Source: Vampirovibrionales bacterium
GTDB lineage: Bacteria; Cyanobacteriota; Vampirovibrionia; Vampirovibrionales; Vampirovibrionaceae
Direction of reading: 5' to 3'
DNA length: 64,000 nt
Assembly (NCBI GenBank): GCA_029866025.1
Contig: JARXAD010000012.1
Span: forward strand, 62,001 to 126,000
Position numbers and translations under genes: made by a program. Below are positions 48,370 through 57,786 of this stretch, one piece after another (the first letter of the stretch is position 1; each line of letters starts with the position of its first letter). A model generated the notes under the pieces. It saw only the letters and a program-made list of their open reading frames with translations, did not search any database and was not told the origin of the DNA.

Positions 48370-49254
48370 ATGAGCCAATTTCACACCTTTGAAGACCTAT
48401 TGGCCTACTGCACCACCCATGGGTGCAGCGTGGCCCAGGCGGCCTTGCAAGAAGAAGCCGCCGAAACGGGAAAATCCACAGAGACCATACTGGCCCAAAT
48501 GGAAACCGTCGTGGCCCAAATGGAACGCACCATCCAAAGCGGTATTGGCAGCGATGCCCCCAGCCTAAGCGGCCTAAGCGGGGGCGATGCCCAGCGCCTG
48601 ATGGGGTATTTGGGCAACACTAAAAATGTGCTTTCGCCTTTATCCATACGCTTATTGGCCTATGGCGTGGCCACGCTGGAAGAAAACGCCCGCATGAAAA
48701 CCATTGTGGCCTGCCCCACCGCCGGTGGCAGTGGCTCAGTGCCTGCGGTGCTGATTGCCCTAGAGCACGAACACGGCCTAGAGCGCACTCAAACTGTTCA
48801 AGGTCTATTGGCCGCAGGGCTGGTGGGCGAAATTGTGGCCAAGCGCATGCGATTGTCTGGCGCTGCGGCGGGTTGCCAAGCGGAAGTAGGGGTGGCCAGT
48901 GGTATGGCGGCGGCAGGCATGGTGCAAGCCTTGGATGGCACACCATTGCAAGCCATTACGGCGGCAGCCATTAGCATGCAAAACTTGATGGGCTTGGTGT
49001 GCGACCCTGTGGCAGGGCTGGTGGAAGTACCCTGTGTACTGCGCAACGGGCTGAGTGCCGTGCAAGCGGTAGGAGCCGCCACCATGGCCATGGCCAACAT
49101 TATTAGCTTTGTACCCGCCGATGAAGTGGTGGACGCCATGGCGCAAGTGGGCAAGCTAATGCCCAGCCAGCTAAAGGAAACGGCGGAAGGTGGCTTGGCC
49201 ATGACCCCCACGGCCCAAGCCTTTACCGACAAGCTTTATCCTAAAGCACCTTAA
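48370..49254 (+). CDS. sdaAA: L-serine dehydratase alpha subunit
   Basis: IVACPTAGGSGSVPAVLIAL, GCQAEVGVASGMAAAG, CDPVAGLVEVPCVLRNG. Confidence 0.96.
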   Translation: MSQFHTFEDLLAYCTTHGCSVAQAALQEEAAETGKSTETILAQMETVVAQMERTIQSGIGSDAPSLSGLSGGDAQRLMGYLGNTKNVLSPLSIRLLAYGVATLEENARMKTIVACPTAGGSGSVPAVLIALEHEHGLERTQTVQGLLAAGLVGEIVAKRMRLSGAAAGCQAEVGVASGMAAAGMVQALDGTPLQAITAAAISMQNLMGLVCDPVAGLVEVPCVLRNGLSAVQAVGAATMAMANIISFVPADEVVDAMAQVGKLMPSQLKETAEGGLAMTPTAQAFTDKLYPKAP

Positions 49255-49667
49255 CCCCATCGTTGCTCTATGGCTGCTTTTACTTGCTGGGCACGTACTT
49301 GTTTGTGGGCTTTTTGGATGGCGCGTTCAATAATGTCTCCATGCCCCAACCACGCTTCTAAGGCTTTGCCAAACCCACTGCGGCTTTCAATCAACTTTTT
49401 CTTCCAGTGTTTCCCCACTGTAAGCATTGCTGTGAGCCGAGGACTTTCTCCCCTTGCCCCTGCAGGTTTCATCCCCACGTTAATCACAACCTCATCGGTT
49501 TTTGCAAAGTCATCGCAATGCGCTTCCAATTCCGTTAGCAAGGCCTTCCCTTCCTTCTTTTTAAAATAGTCTTCCGGAAAGAGTTCATCAAACACCCGAA
49601 AGATGCCCACCTGCTTAAAACCAAATCGAGGCATAGCCACAGCCGGTTGAACAGCGTTAAAGCCCAT
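49251..49667 (-). CDS. Small hypothetical protein with N-terminal PRFG tag (138 aa)
   Basis: GGGGAGA RBS; MGFNAVQPAVAMPRFGFKQVGIF... Confidence 0.7.
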   Translation of the reverse strand: MGFNAVQPAVAMPRFGFKQVGIFRVFDELFPEDYFKKKEGKALLTELEAHCDDFAKTDEVVINVGMKPAGARGESPRLTAMLTVGKHWKKKLIESRSGFGKALEAWLGHGDIIERAIQKAHKQVRAQQVKAAIEQRWG

Positions 49668-49772
49668 GGTATCTCCCCTATTACCTCACACCCAGTTGTT
49701 TTTTGAATGACCTGAATTATACATTTTTTTTGATAGTTAAGCCACAGTGTCTTTTTTTTGTTACAGTGACCT

Positions 49773-50711
49773 TTAAAATGATGGCGTCGAGCCCGCTTTA
49801 GAAGAACCCGCCTTAGCGGCTGGGCGCTGGGTAATTTTGCCCAATACCTGAACCTTTACGGGCACCATAGATTGCACCGGCTGAGCATAGGTGGCCTTGG
49901 GGGCGCGCAACACCAGCGCTTTGCTCAACACACCGGAGACCCCCGTAAAGGAGTTGAGACTGTCACCACTATCAAACACGCTGGCGGTGACGTTACCAAA
50001 ACGGTTGGTTTTCACGGGGTGAATCCAGGAGCCACTAAAAATGCACGGCAAATGGGGCGCTTCTGTATCAAACACGCGCAGGTGGGCATTTACATAGTAG
50101 CGATTATCGCTGGGCAGTTCGTCTGTTATCCATTGTCTGGCTTTGTCTTTAATATTCCAGCTGCGGTCGGGGCGATGGGTCTCCACATCGGCATCCACAA
50201 ACACCACGCGGGCCACATCGGCATCAAACCCCAACGACTGAATGGCATCCAGCAAATACCCTAAGGTTGAGGGGGAGGGGCTGCCGGTGCGATGCACTTG
50301 TTGCATCGCTTCGTTATAGGTGGCGGTGTAGCCTTGGCGCTTTAAAGCATCCACAATAAGCCCCGGGCTCTGAATCCGCGATTCAGGATGCTGGCGCTGC
50401 AAGTGAAGGGCCAGCTCGTTGGCCACCACGGTGGACACATCGGAAAAGGCTTTACGAGAATTAAGGGGCGGCACCGGCAACACCACAATGCCACTCAGGG
50501 CTTTGTAGGTGGTTTTAATTTTCATCAGCGGGGGCTCGGCAGGGGTTGCGACGGGTTCAGTGGCTGCGGATGCAGGCGCCAATGAGGCCACCACCGCCGG
50601 ATCCGGCGACATAGACGGCGTGGGTAATTCCGTCGCCCAGCCGAGGGATAAGCCCAGCGAAAAACTGGTTGCCACCCAACACACTATTGTCCAACACAAC
50701 CGCTGCATCAA
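49773..50711 (-). CDS. Hypothetical secreted protein (signal peptide)
   Basis: Hydrophobic N-terminus MMQRLCWTIVCWVATSFSLGLSLGWATE; no family recognised. Confidence 0.65.
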   Translation of the reverse strand: MMQRLCWTIVCWVATSFSLGLSLGWATELPTPSMSPDPAVVASLAPASAATEPVATPAEPPLMKIKTTYKALSGIVVLPVPPLNSRKAFSDVSTVVANELALHLQRQHPESRIQSPGLIVDALKRQGYTATYNEAMQQVHRTGSPSPSTLGYLLDAIQSLGFDADVARVVFVDADVETHRPDRSWNIKDKARQWITDELPSDNRYYVNAHLRVFDTEAPHLPCIFSGSWIHPVKTNRFGNVTASVFDSGDSLNSFTGVSGVLSKALVLRAPKATYAQPVQSMVPVKVQVLGKITQRPAAKAGSSKAGSTPSF

Positions 50712-51045
50712 TACGTTCTCTCTGTTTTGTTTGTGGATGACTTTTTACGGCCACACGAAACCCACGATTGTTTTAGTGTGAGGGACGCTGCATCTAAAGG
50801 CATCCTCCAATCTGTTGGTTCTTCTGCAGAGGGGCTAGTGCCTCACACGACAAGACGTATTTCTCTCATTTAAGCAAGGCGTAAACCTCAATCATTTTTT
50901 AAAGGTTACGCAATAAGCCAGTATAAAAGCCCAGCTTGATGGGGCAGTTAAAGAAAAAAGCCATTAGCACAGGGCCAACGGCTTAGAAATCCAAACAGCA
51001 TTTGATCGATATAAATAAAACTAAAAAATAAGGTCTGCAACAGCC

Positions 51046-51240
51046 TTAGCCGAGGAGTAAAGACTCAATGGCATCGGCGGTTTGCTTACTGCGGGTAGAA
51101 GCACCACGACCGCGACGGGTGGTAATGTACTCTCGTAGGGCTTGGCGAATCAGTTCGCTGCGGGTACGTTGCTCGGTTTCGGCAATTTCGTCAACTTGTT
51201 CTAAAAATTCGTCTCTCATGGAAATTAATACTTTAGCCAT
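51046..51240 (-). CDS. Ribbon-helix-helix (CopG/Arc-like) DNA-binding protein
   Basis: KVLISMRDEFLEQVDEIAETEQRTRSELIRQALREYI. Confidence 0.85.
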   Translation of the reverse strand: MAKVLISMRDEFLEQVDEIAETEQRTRSELIRQALREYITTRRGRGASTRSKQTADAIESLLLG

Positions 51241-51723
51241 CTTTCCTCTGCTCCTCCATTACGTGGGTGGTTACGGTGTGATTCTGTCCTGTTTACCAAT
51301 CATTGGCTACAACAATCACTCATTTAACAAGCCTGCCCTCCAAAAGCAGACCTATTCAATGTGTTACCCGCAAAACGGGTGGTGGCTGTTCAACCAATCT
51401 TTGGCGATAAAATTCAACGCCTTTGGGGCCGTCTTTTTTATCTTCCATTGATTACTGTGCGCTTACGTTGTTTCTCTGTCTCTCTATTCTTTAAATCAAA
51501 GGGTTCTCTCTCAAAAATAGCTTCTCGACTCTTTGATAAAAAACGGGGTCTCATCAAACATTGGGGTCACCATCATCAGAAGGTGATATCCATCAGATGT
51601 TATACTTAAATAAAAACACCTCCTGCCACAAAATTGCCTGAAACCGCTGATTTGTTACAAGGCTGTAACTAAAAGGATATCGTTTGGTTTTACTGAGCCC
51701 TTCCTTGTTTCTATACTAATGGG

Positions 51724-53100
51724 ATGAGCACTGCCCCCATCGACGTTATTCAACCCCACCCAACACTCGCCCAAAAAACGGTGGCGTTTTACACCTTGGG
51801 CTGCAAAACCAACCAGCTGGAAAGCGCGACCCTGGCCCAACAATTTACAGGGGAAGGCTGGCAGGTGGTGCCCTTCGATCACAGCGCCCAAGTGTATGTG
51901 ATTAACAGCTGCACCGTTACCCAACGCAGCGATAACGAAACCCAGCGGGTCATTCGCAGGGCCAAGCTGGCCAACCCCAGCGCCCAAATTGCTGTGACGG
52001 GTTGCTATGCCCAAGTAGCGCCTGAAGAAGTGGCCGCCCAACCCGGCGTAACCCACGTGGTGGGCAATGACCTTAAAGGGCAACTCACAAAATTAGTGTT
52101 AGCAAACACGGTGAATTTAGTAGAAGAAGAGCCAGTGGCTCCCCCCCACGTGTGGGTGCAGGACATTGACAAAAGCCGCATGGTGGAAGGCGCTACCCAA
52201 GGCGGGATTGATAGAACGCGTGCCAGTTTAAAAATTCAGGATGGGTGTGATTTTCAATGCACCTACTGCATTATTTGGGAGGCCCGTGGAAAAAGCCGGA
52301 GCTTACCCGTAGCTGATTTATTGCTCAGTCTACAGCGCTTGGTTGATGAAGGCTTTACGGAAGTGGTGCTAACGGGCATTAACATTGGCCAGTACCAATG
52401 CCCCACCACCGAGGCGAATTTGGCCACCTTGTTGCGTGAGATGCTCGCTCTGCAAGGCACCTTTCGCTTACGCCTGTCGTCATTGGATCCGTATGAAGTA
52501 ACGCCAGAGCTGATTGCCGTACTCAAAGAATGTGCGCGTTTTGGGGCCACCGAGGGCTCCTCTATTTGCCCGCATATTCATCTCTCAGCCCAAAGTGGTG
52601 AGGATTTTGTATTAAAGCGAATGGGGCGCCGCCACCATGCCGTGGATGTGGCCCGTGTGTGCGAAGAACTGACCCAGGCGGTTCCCAACATGGCCATTGG
52701 CAGCGATATTATTGTGGGTTTTCCAGGAGAAACCGCCGAGCGCTTTGAAGCCACCGCCGCGCTCCTCGCCAGCATCCCCATGCACTATTACCACGTGTTT
52801 AGTTATTCCAAGCGAAAAGGGACGCCCGCAGCGGGCTTTCCTGATCAAGTACCAGAACGTGAGAAAAAAGCCCGCGCCAATCGACTTAAAGCCCAATCCG
52901 ACGCAGCTTGGCTGGCATACCGAGAGTCCTTTATCAATTACCCCTTAACTATGGTGGTGGAAACCGACGGCCGCAAAGGGGTAACAGAAAATTACATTCA
53001 CGTGGCGCTGCCGGAAGGCTCTAGCGCTGAGGCCGGACGCCTGTTGTCCGTTCAAATAAATCGCGTTGAAACAATGACAACAATAGTTGAAGCCATTTAA
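51724..53100 (+). CDS. mtaB: MtaB-like tRNA methylthiotransferase (radical SAM)
   Basis: AFYTLGCKTNQLESATLAQQF; CDFQCTYCIIWEARGKSRS; HLSAQSGEDFVLKRMGRRH. Confidence 0.93.
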   Translation: MSTAPIDVIQPHPTLAQKTVAFYTLGCKTNQLESATLAQQFTGEGWQVVPFDHSAQVYVINSCTVTQRSDNETQRVIRRAKLANPSAQIAVTGCYAQVAPEEVAAQPGVTHVVGNDLKGQLTKLVLANTVNLVEEEPVAPPHVWVQDIDKSRMVEGATQGGIDRTRASLKIQDGCDFQCTYCIIWEARGKSRSLPVADLLLSLQRLVDEGFTEVVLTGINIGQYQCPTTEANLATLLREMLALQGTFRLRLSSLDPYEVTPELIAVLKECARFGATEGSSICPHIHLSAQSGEDFVLKRMGRRHHAVDVARVCEELTQAVPNMAIGSDIIVGFPGETAERFEATAALLASIPMHYYHVFSYSKRKGTPAAGFPDQVPEREKKARANRLKAQSDAAWLAYRESFINYPLTMVVETDGRKGVTENYIHVALPEGSSAEAGRLLSVQINRVETMTTIVEAI

Positions 53101-53469
53101 GCTTTCACATCTAAGCCCTTGTCTCTTAAATAGGTAGCAATGGTTCTGCAGTCGGCTTTATTATATTTTTGATCGCCTTCATTATTTTCTAAGCAAATAC
53201 GGAACTTCTGATCGTCAGTTCTAATATAAGATGGCTTATTGTCAACCGAGAAATAGTCGTATTCGCTTAACTCTGTTTCTGGGATGGGCGATGGATGGTA
53301 CAAAGGATTCTCATGGCTTTTGAGTGCTGCTAAAGCCTCTTGAATCTCCTTATGTCCTTCTTCGTCGGGCAAATTACTGTCAACGCATACTCTAGCACTG
53401 GTAATAGCTCCCCAACCTAGTAGTGAAACTTTTATAGCACCAAACTGAACGGGGGGGGGCGAAATTCAT
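53097..53469 (-). pseudogene. Small VQFG-tagged gene disrupted by a 9-C tract; possible phase-OFF allele (123 aa if restored)
   Basis: RBS AAGGA + ATG at 53469; as read MNFAPPPFSLVL*; with C8: MNFAPPVQFGAIKVSLLGWGAITSARVCVDSNLPDEEGHKEI... Confidence 0.7.
53451..53459 (-). repeat. Homopolymer C9 (minus strand) at the frameshift point
   Basis: Nine G on plus strand read directly. Confidence 0.95.
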
Positions 53470-53581
53470 GGCAACAGTCCTTGTAGGTTAGGTAAGTAAG
53501 ATAATAACGTACACCCCTATAAAGCCCCCTGAACAAACCAAGGTGCTAATTTGTAACAGCGTTGTTACTTTATACGGGGCG

Positions 53582-54625
53582 CTATGCGCCCTCTACAAAC
53601 CAAAAGCTGCGGGCTGGGCTCACGTCGGGGGCAGGGTGCGCCTGGGTGGGGTGAATAAACACGGTGGTTAACTGGTGCCCCGGCACCCGAAAATTAGCCC
53701 AGCCTTGTGGGAGCAAGTGCATCAGCAGCATGCCGCGCCCGTCTTCATCCAGCAAGCCTTCATCGGTGGTTTGATGATACAAGCCTTTGAGTAAGACCTC
53801 TGGTGTTAAGCGCCCCCAACGGTCGGTAATGGTAACCACCACCCAGCCCTGCCACGGGAATACCCTGACCGCAACGTGATCGGCCTGAGGGGTTGCCTCC
53901 AGTGGCTGATGTTTTTCGTATTTTAATTGACCTGCTGCATCCACTGGGGCGTGATACAAGGCATTGGTGAGAGCTTCTACCAAGCACGTGCGTAATTCGC
54001 TAACCGCATGGATGCCCATGTCTTGGCAGCAATCGACGACGGCATGCACTGTTTTCTCCAACGCCACACTGCCATCCACCACCCATGCCTGGGAACATTC
54101 CATAACCGCTTGGGAAGAGAAAGGGATATCCACGTCACACCTGCCGCCGGCCACAGGCCATCGCTTCTGCCAATCCGCAAGCCAAATAGGGGCCAGCATA
54201 TCGGCGGTATGTAAGTAACGTGGTATACCCGAGGCTTGAAGCACCGGAATCACGCTCATGGTTTCCACGCCTCCCACCCACGCCATACGGTGGCGGTAAG
54301 GGTGACTTGCCAGTTTACTCACCCAATCGGGCAGGGTTTCCCCTAATGTTCCACCGTCCAAAAGCAAACCCATATCGATGAGGCAAACACCGTCTCCCTG
54401 CCAATCCAGTAAGGTAACCGGGTGGGATGCCTCTAACACTGTAGGGGAAATTTTCCACCAATGCGCAGGAATAACCTCTCGCCGTCCCAGCCAACAAAGC
54501 ACGGGAAGAGTTGAAGGAAGCCCTCTTTCCACCGCAGGAGCAATCCCTGTGTTTACGACACACAGTGGTGCTGCTAGCGGGTTTAGTGCACCTTCCAAGG
54601 ACGGCACCCACAATCTCCAAAACAA
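53582..54625 (-). CDS. RsbW-like HATPase domain protein with unassigned N-terminal domain
   Basis: RTCLVEALTNALYHAP (N box), VVTITDRWGRL, LDEDGRGMLLMHLL. Confidence 0.75.
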   Translation of the reverse strand: MFWRLWVPSLEGALNPLAAPLCVVNTGIAPAVERGLPSTLPVLCWLGRREVIPAHWWKISPTVLEASHPVTLLDWQGDGVCLIDMGLLLDGGTLGETLPDWVSKLASHPYRHRMAWVGGVETMSVIPVLQASGIPRYLHTADMLAPIWLADWQKRWPVAGGRCDVDIPFSSQAVMECSQAWVVDGSVALEKTVHAVVDCCQDMGIHAVSELRTCLVEALTNALYHAPVDAAGQLKYEKHQPLEATPQADHVAVRVFPWQGWVVVTITDRWGRLTPEVLLKGLYHQTTDEGLLDEDGRGMLLMHLLPQGWANFRVPGHQLTTVFIHPTQAHPAPDVSPARSFWFVEGA

Positions 54626-54737
54626 TCAAAGGGGCTGGTACCCCGTATTGTAAAGGATAGTGACTCCCGCAAGGTGCTTGATACCCCCCCAAGTCCATAC
54701 GATGAAGGAGAAACCGCCCAGCCAGAAGCGCGATCAA

Positions 54738-55571
54738 CTATTCAAGCCATTGAAATTTTTGGGCCCGATAGGCCGCTTCAGTCCGGTTGGTGACGCCCAA
54801 TTTTTTATACACATGGGCCAAATGGTTTTTAACCGTGGTGGGGGAAATGGACAAGGCTTGAGCAATCGCACTATTGCTGGCCCCTTTAGCCAAATGGAGC
54901 ACAATTTCATGTTCTCTCGGCGTTAAATTAACAGAAGCCGGATCACCGTTTGAAGAGGGCTGCTGAAAAGGACCTGTTACTGCGTTCAAACTGCCCGTAG
55001 CTAAAGGGTCAGGTATTACTCCCCGTGGTGACCGGTTTGAATACACGCTATTGAAAACTTCTGGAGGGGGTACCAAGCTTCCTGTTTGTTTTAACTCAAC
55101 CATGTGTGTAGCAGGGTCGGAGAACAAACCCGAAGTGACTGTTCGTTGATGAGCCTGAACCGCCGTTAAGAGAACGGTTATGGAGGCTGAGGCTAAAAAG
55201 TAACGGTCGGCTCCATGCTGCAATGCAGACACATGATCCACTTCCAGGTAATGACCACTGAGTACAAATACGGGTCGTACATGAGACGTATCTTGCTGGC
55301 GAATCCATTGCAACGGCGCCCAGCGGCTTTCCATGGCCGCCGCAACCCCATCAGAAGAGATATCGGCCACATTGGCTGGGGCAAAATACAGTAGGTAAGC
55401 CAACACATCGGGGCAAGCCCATGGCAAATAAGCCATCAATTCCGGCGCTGTTTTAACCCAGCGCACGGTAAAACCTTGCAACATTAGGGTGTCCTGCATA
55501 CGCTGAGTATCCACCCATTCCAATCCGGAAAGAGGGATGACCTCTGGCGCTAGTAGAACAATGATTCCCAT
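54738..55571 (-). CDS. LuxR/NarL-family regulator with degenerate receiver-like domain
   Basis: LTPREHEIVLHLAKGASNSAIAQALSISPTTVKNHLAHVYKKLGVTNRTEAAYRA. Confidence 0.9.
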   Translation of the reverse strand: MGIIVLLAPEVIPLSGLEWVDTQRMQDTLMLQGFTVRWVKTAPELMAYLPWACPDVLAYLLYFAPANVADISSDGVAAAMESRWAPLQWIRQQDTSHVRPVFVLSGHYLEVDHVSALQHGADRYFLASASITVLLTAVQAHQRTVTSGLFSDPATHMVELKQTGSLVPPPEVFNSVYSNRSPRGVIPDPLATGSLNAVTGPFQQPSSNGDPASVNLTPREHEIVLHLAKGASNSAIAQALSISPTTVKNHLAHVYKKLGVTNRTEAAYRAQKFQWLE

Positions 55572-55940
55572 TCAAGACTCCTTGAGTGCACTATTACTTC
55601 TATCGGCACTGTATATTAGTAGATTGGTTAGCCACTTTACAGAATCAGGATCAACCCTAAGAGGAATAGTCCACAAAAGTATAGCGGTTGTTCTATTCAC
55701 CCGAGCGGGGAGATTGATTACGAGTAAAGCCTGATGAAATTTGCGATTAAAAATCCCAGCCAACGTTACAATCTTATTAAACTGGATCCTCAGGGCTATT
55801 GGACCGGGTAAATATTCGGACTTTCAAACACATTCAAGCGAACGGCCTCTATCCAGCATTCATTCTTAAAGAGAATGAATCGATTAATAGTGTGGGAAAC
55901 CCTACCCAAGAGTAAATAATCCAATCGTATCAAATTTATA

Positions 55941-57698
55941 TTATGGCAGCACAGGTAACAAAGTCGATCCTTGGAGACCAAAACTTTGAGGAGGTAGGCT
56001 TTCTTTCCATAAAATAGCTTTGGAAACCCCTAAGTTTAACGTATCCCAAGGCAACACTTCGTCCTCAAGGCGGGCACGAAAACCATACCAGTCCAATGAA
56101 GGATAACGATACCCTTCACCGCGAAGCTCTTTGTCGGCCCGTTTCAGGCTTCCCAAACTGCCTCCCAACCGATAAAAACGCTCCAGTAATGGCCCCATGC
56201 GTCGGTCACCCCGACTAATAATGGCCTGAAAGGTGTCCCACTGAGTGCTGCTGGGACGAAAGTCGGCCACCTTCAGCAAGCCTTTAGTGAGTCGTTTAAA
56301 GCGCGCCTCAAGGGTGGCATTGGCCTCTCGCGGCATCCACTGAAAGGGCGTGCCGCCCTTGGGCACAAAGGAACTACACCCCAATACCAACTTTAGCTTT
56401 GGGGTTTGCTTCTTAATATCTTTTAATAACTGAATGGTGGCTTCAATATCGGCGTCGGTTTCATCGGGAAGGCCCACCATGCCGTAAAACTTAAGCCCCG
56501 GCAGCCCTGCAGCGGCCATCACATCCATGGCCTTAAAAATCGTCTCTTGCTTTAGGTTTTTATTAATCCGCCGGCGAAGATTTTCAGAGCCTGACTCAAT
56601 AGCCACCGTAAGCTGCTTTTGGCCACCCCGCATAAACGTTGTAACCATTCGTTCTGTAATACCGTCCACCCGCAAAGCGGCGCTATTCATTCGCAAGTTG
56701 GGGTTGTGATCCATGCGCTGATGAAGCCCCTCGCAAATGGCCTCAAACTCCGGGTGATCCGCAATCAATGCACCCAGCAAGCCGAGCTTATCGGTATGTT
56801 TTAGGCCTCTGTCCATTTCGGAGAGTAATACATCGGCATTGGTACCGCGGGCAGGCAACATGGCATAACTGGCCATGCAAAACCGGCAGCGATGGCTGCA
56901 GCCCCGCATGATTTCAATGAGATACGTGCTGCTAAAAATGGTATTGCTGGTCAAAATAGGGCTGGTGGCCACCGTATTCGCCATGGTCTCGGCGCTCAGG
57001 CGGCGTTTTTCCACCACAGCGGGAATACCCTCAAATCGTGGGGTTATAGATGCAATAGGACCGTCATCGGCTTGGTAAACAACCTCATACAGGCTAGGTA
57101 CATAGCAACCCGCCACCGTGGTAGCAATATGGCGAAGCGTCTCTTCTCGAGTCAGGCCCTTGTGGCGTATCGTCTTTAGGGTATCGATAAGTTCTTCCAG
57201 CATCTCTTCCCCTTCCCCCAGCAGATAAAAATCCACAAAGGGGGCAAAAGGTTCGGGGTTGGTCATGGCCACAGGGCCGCCAGCAAAGACTAAAGGGGTC
57301 ACGTCGTCGCGCTGAGACTGGAACAGCGGCACTCCCAGCGTTTCCAGCGACCGTAAAAATTCCACAATGTCCAGTTCAAAGGCCAGCGAAAAACCAAGCA
57401 GCTCGTAGGGTTTGCCCTTGTGACGGTCCAGCGTATCGGTGGTAATTCGTGCCACATCCACGTCACGCCGCATATCCAACTGCTTAAACAGGGTAAGATA
57501 TCCCAAACTACTAGCGCTAATGGTATATTCCGCAGGATAACACCAACCGACCCTGACGGCGTCCACATCGGGCGCCACCGGAACATACAAAAGGGTTTCG
57601 CCTTCAAAGGGCATAGGAGTAGCCACAATGGCCTTAGACTCTCGAAAATTAGACTCTCGAAAACCCGATTTTTTAGAACCTGAGGGGCGTTTAGACAT
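55941..57698 (-). CDS. Radical SAM protein of the TIGR03960-like type
   Basis: EIMRGCSHRCRFCMASY (CxxxCxxC); VAIESGSENLRRRINKN; ORF track start 57725. Confidence 0.85.
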   Translation of the reverse strand: MSKRPSGSKKSGFRESNFRESKAIVATPMPFEGETLLYVPVAPDVDAVRVGWCYPAEYTISASSLGYLTLFKQLDMRRDVDVARITTDTLDRHKGKPYELLGFSLAFELDIVEFLRSLETLGVPLFQSQRDDVTPLVFAGGPVAMTNPEPFAPFVDFYLLGEGEEMLEELIDTLKTIRHKGLTREETLRHIATTVAGCYVPSLYEVVYQADDGPIASITPRFEGIPAVVEKRRLSAETMANTVATSPILTSNTIFSSTYLIEIMRGCSHRCRFCMASYAMLPARGTNADVLLSEMDRGLKHTDKLGLLGALIADHPEFEAICEGLHQRMDHNPNLRMNSAALRVDGITERMVTTFMRGGQKQLTVAIESGSENLRRRINKNLKQETIFKAMDVMAAAGLPGLKFYGMVGLPDETDADIEATIQLLKDIKKQTPKLKLVLGCSSFVPKGGTPFQWMPREANATLEARFKRLTKGLLKVADFRPSSTQWDTFQAIISRGDRRMGPLLERFYRLGGSLGSLKRADKELRGEGYRYPSLDWYGFRARLEDEVLPWDTLNLGVSKAILWKESLPPQSFGLQGSTLLPVLP

Positions 57699-57786
57699 AA
57701 AAATTCCGTTAGTTACAAAGGGCAATCTGTATGATTGAGGATACTTTAATTGAAATAAGCTTTTACAAAGTAGAAAGGTAGATAAG

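Noticed and set aside
51361-51609. Possible additional tag gene MLPAKRVVAVQPIFGDKIQRLWGRLF...
   Set aside because: Resembles the tag loosely (VQPIFG) but needs a GTG start, lacks a clear RBS and the rest looks non-coding.
55796-55981. 61-aa ORF antisense in the AT-rich gap after the LuxR gene
   Set aside because: No RBS, overlaps the 3' end of the radical SAM gene, no similarity recognised.
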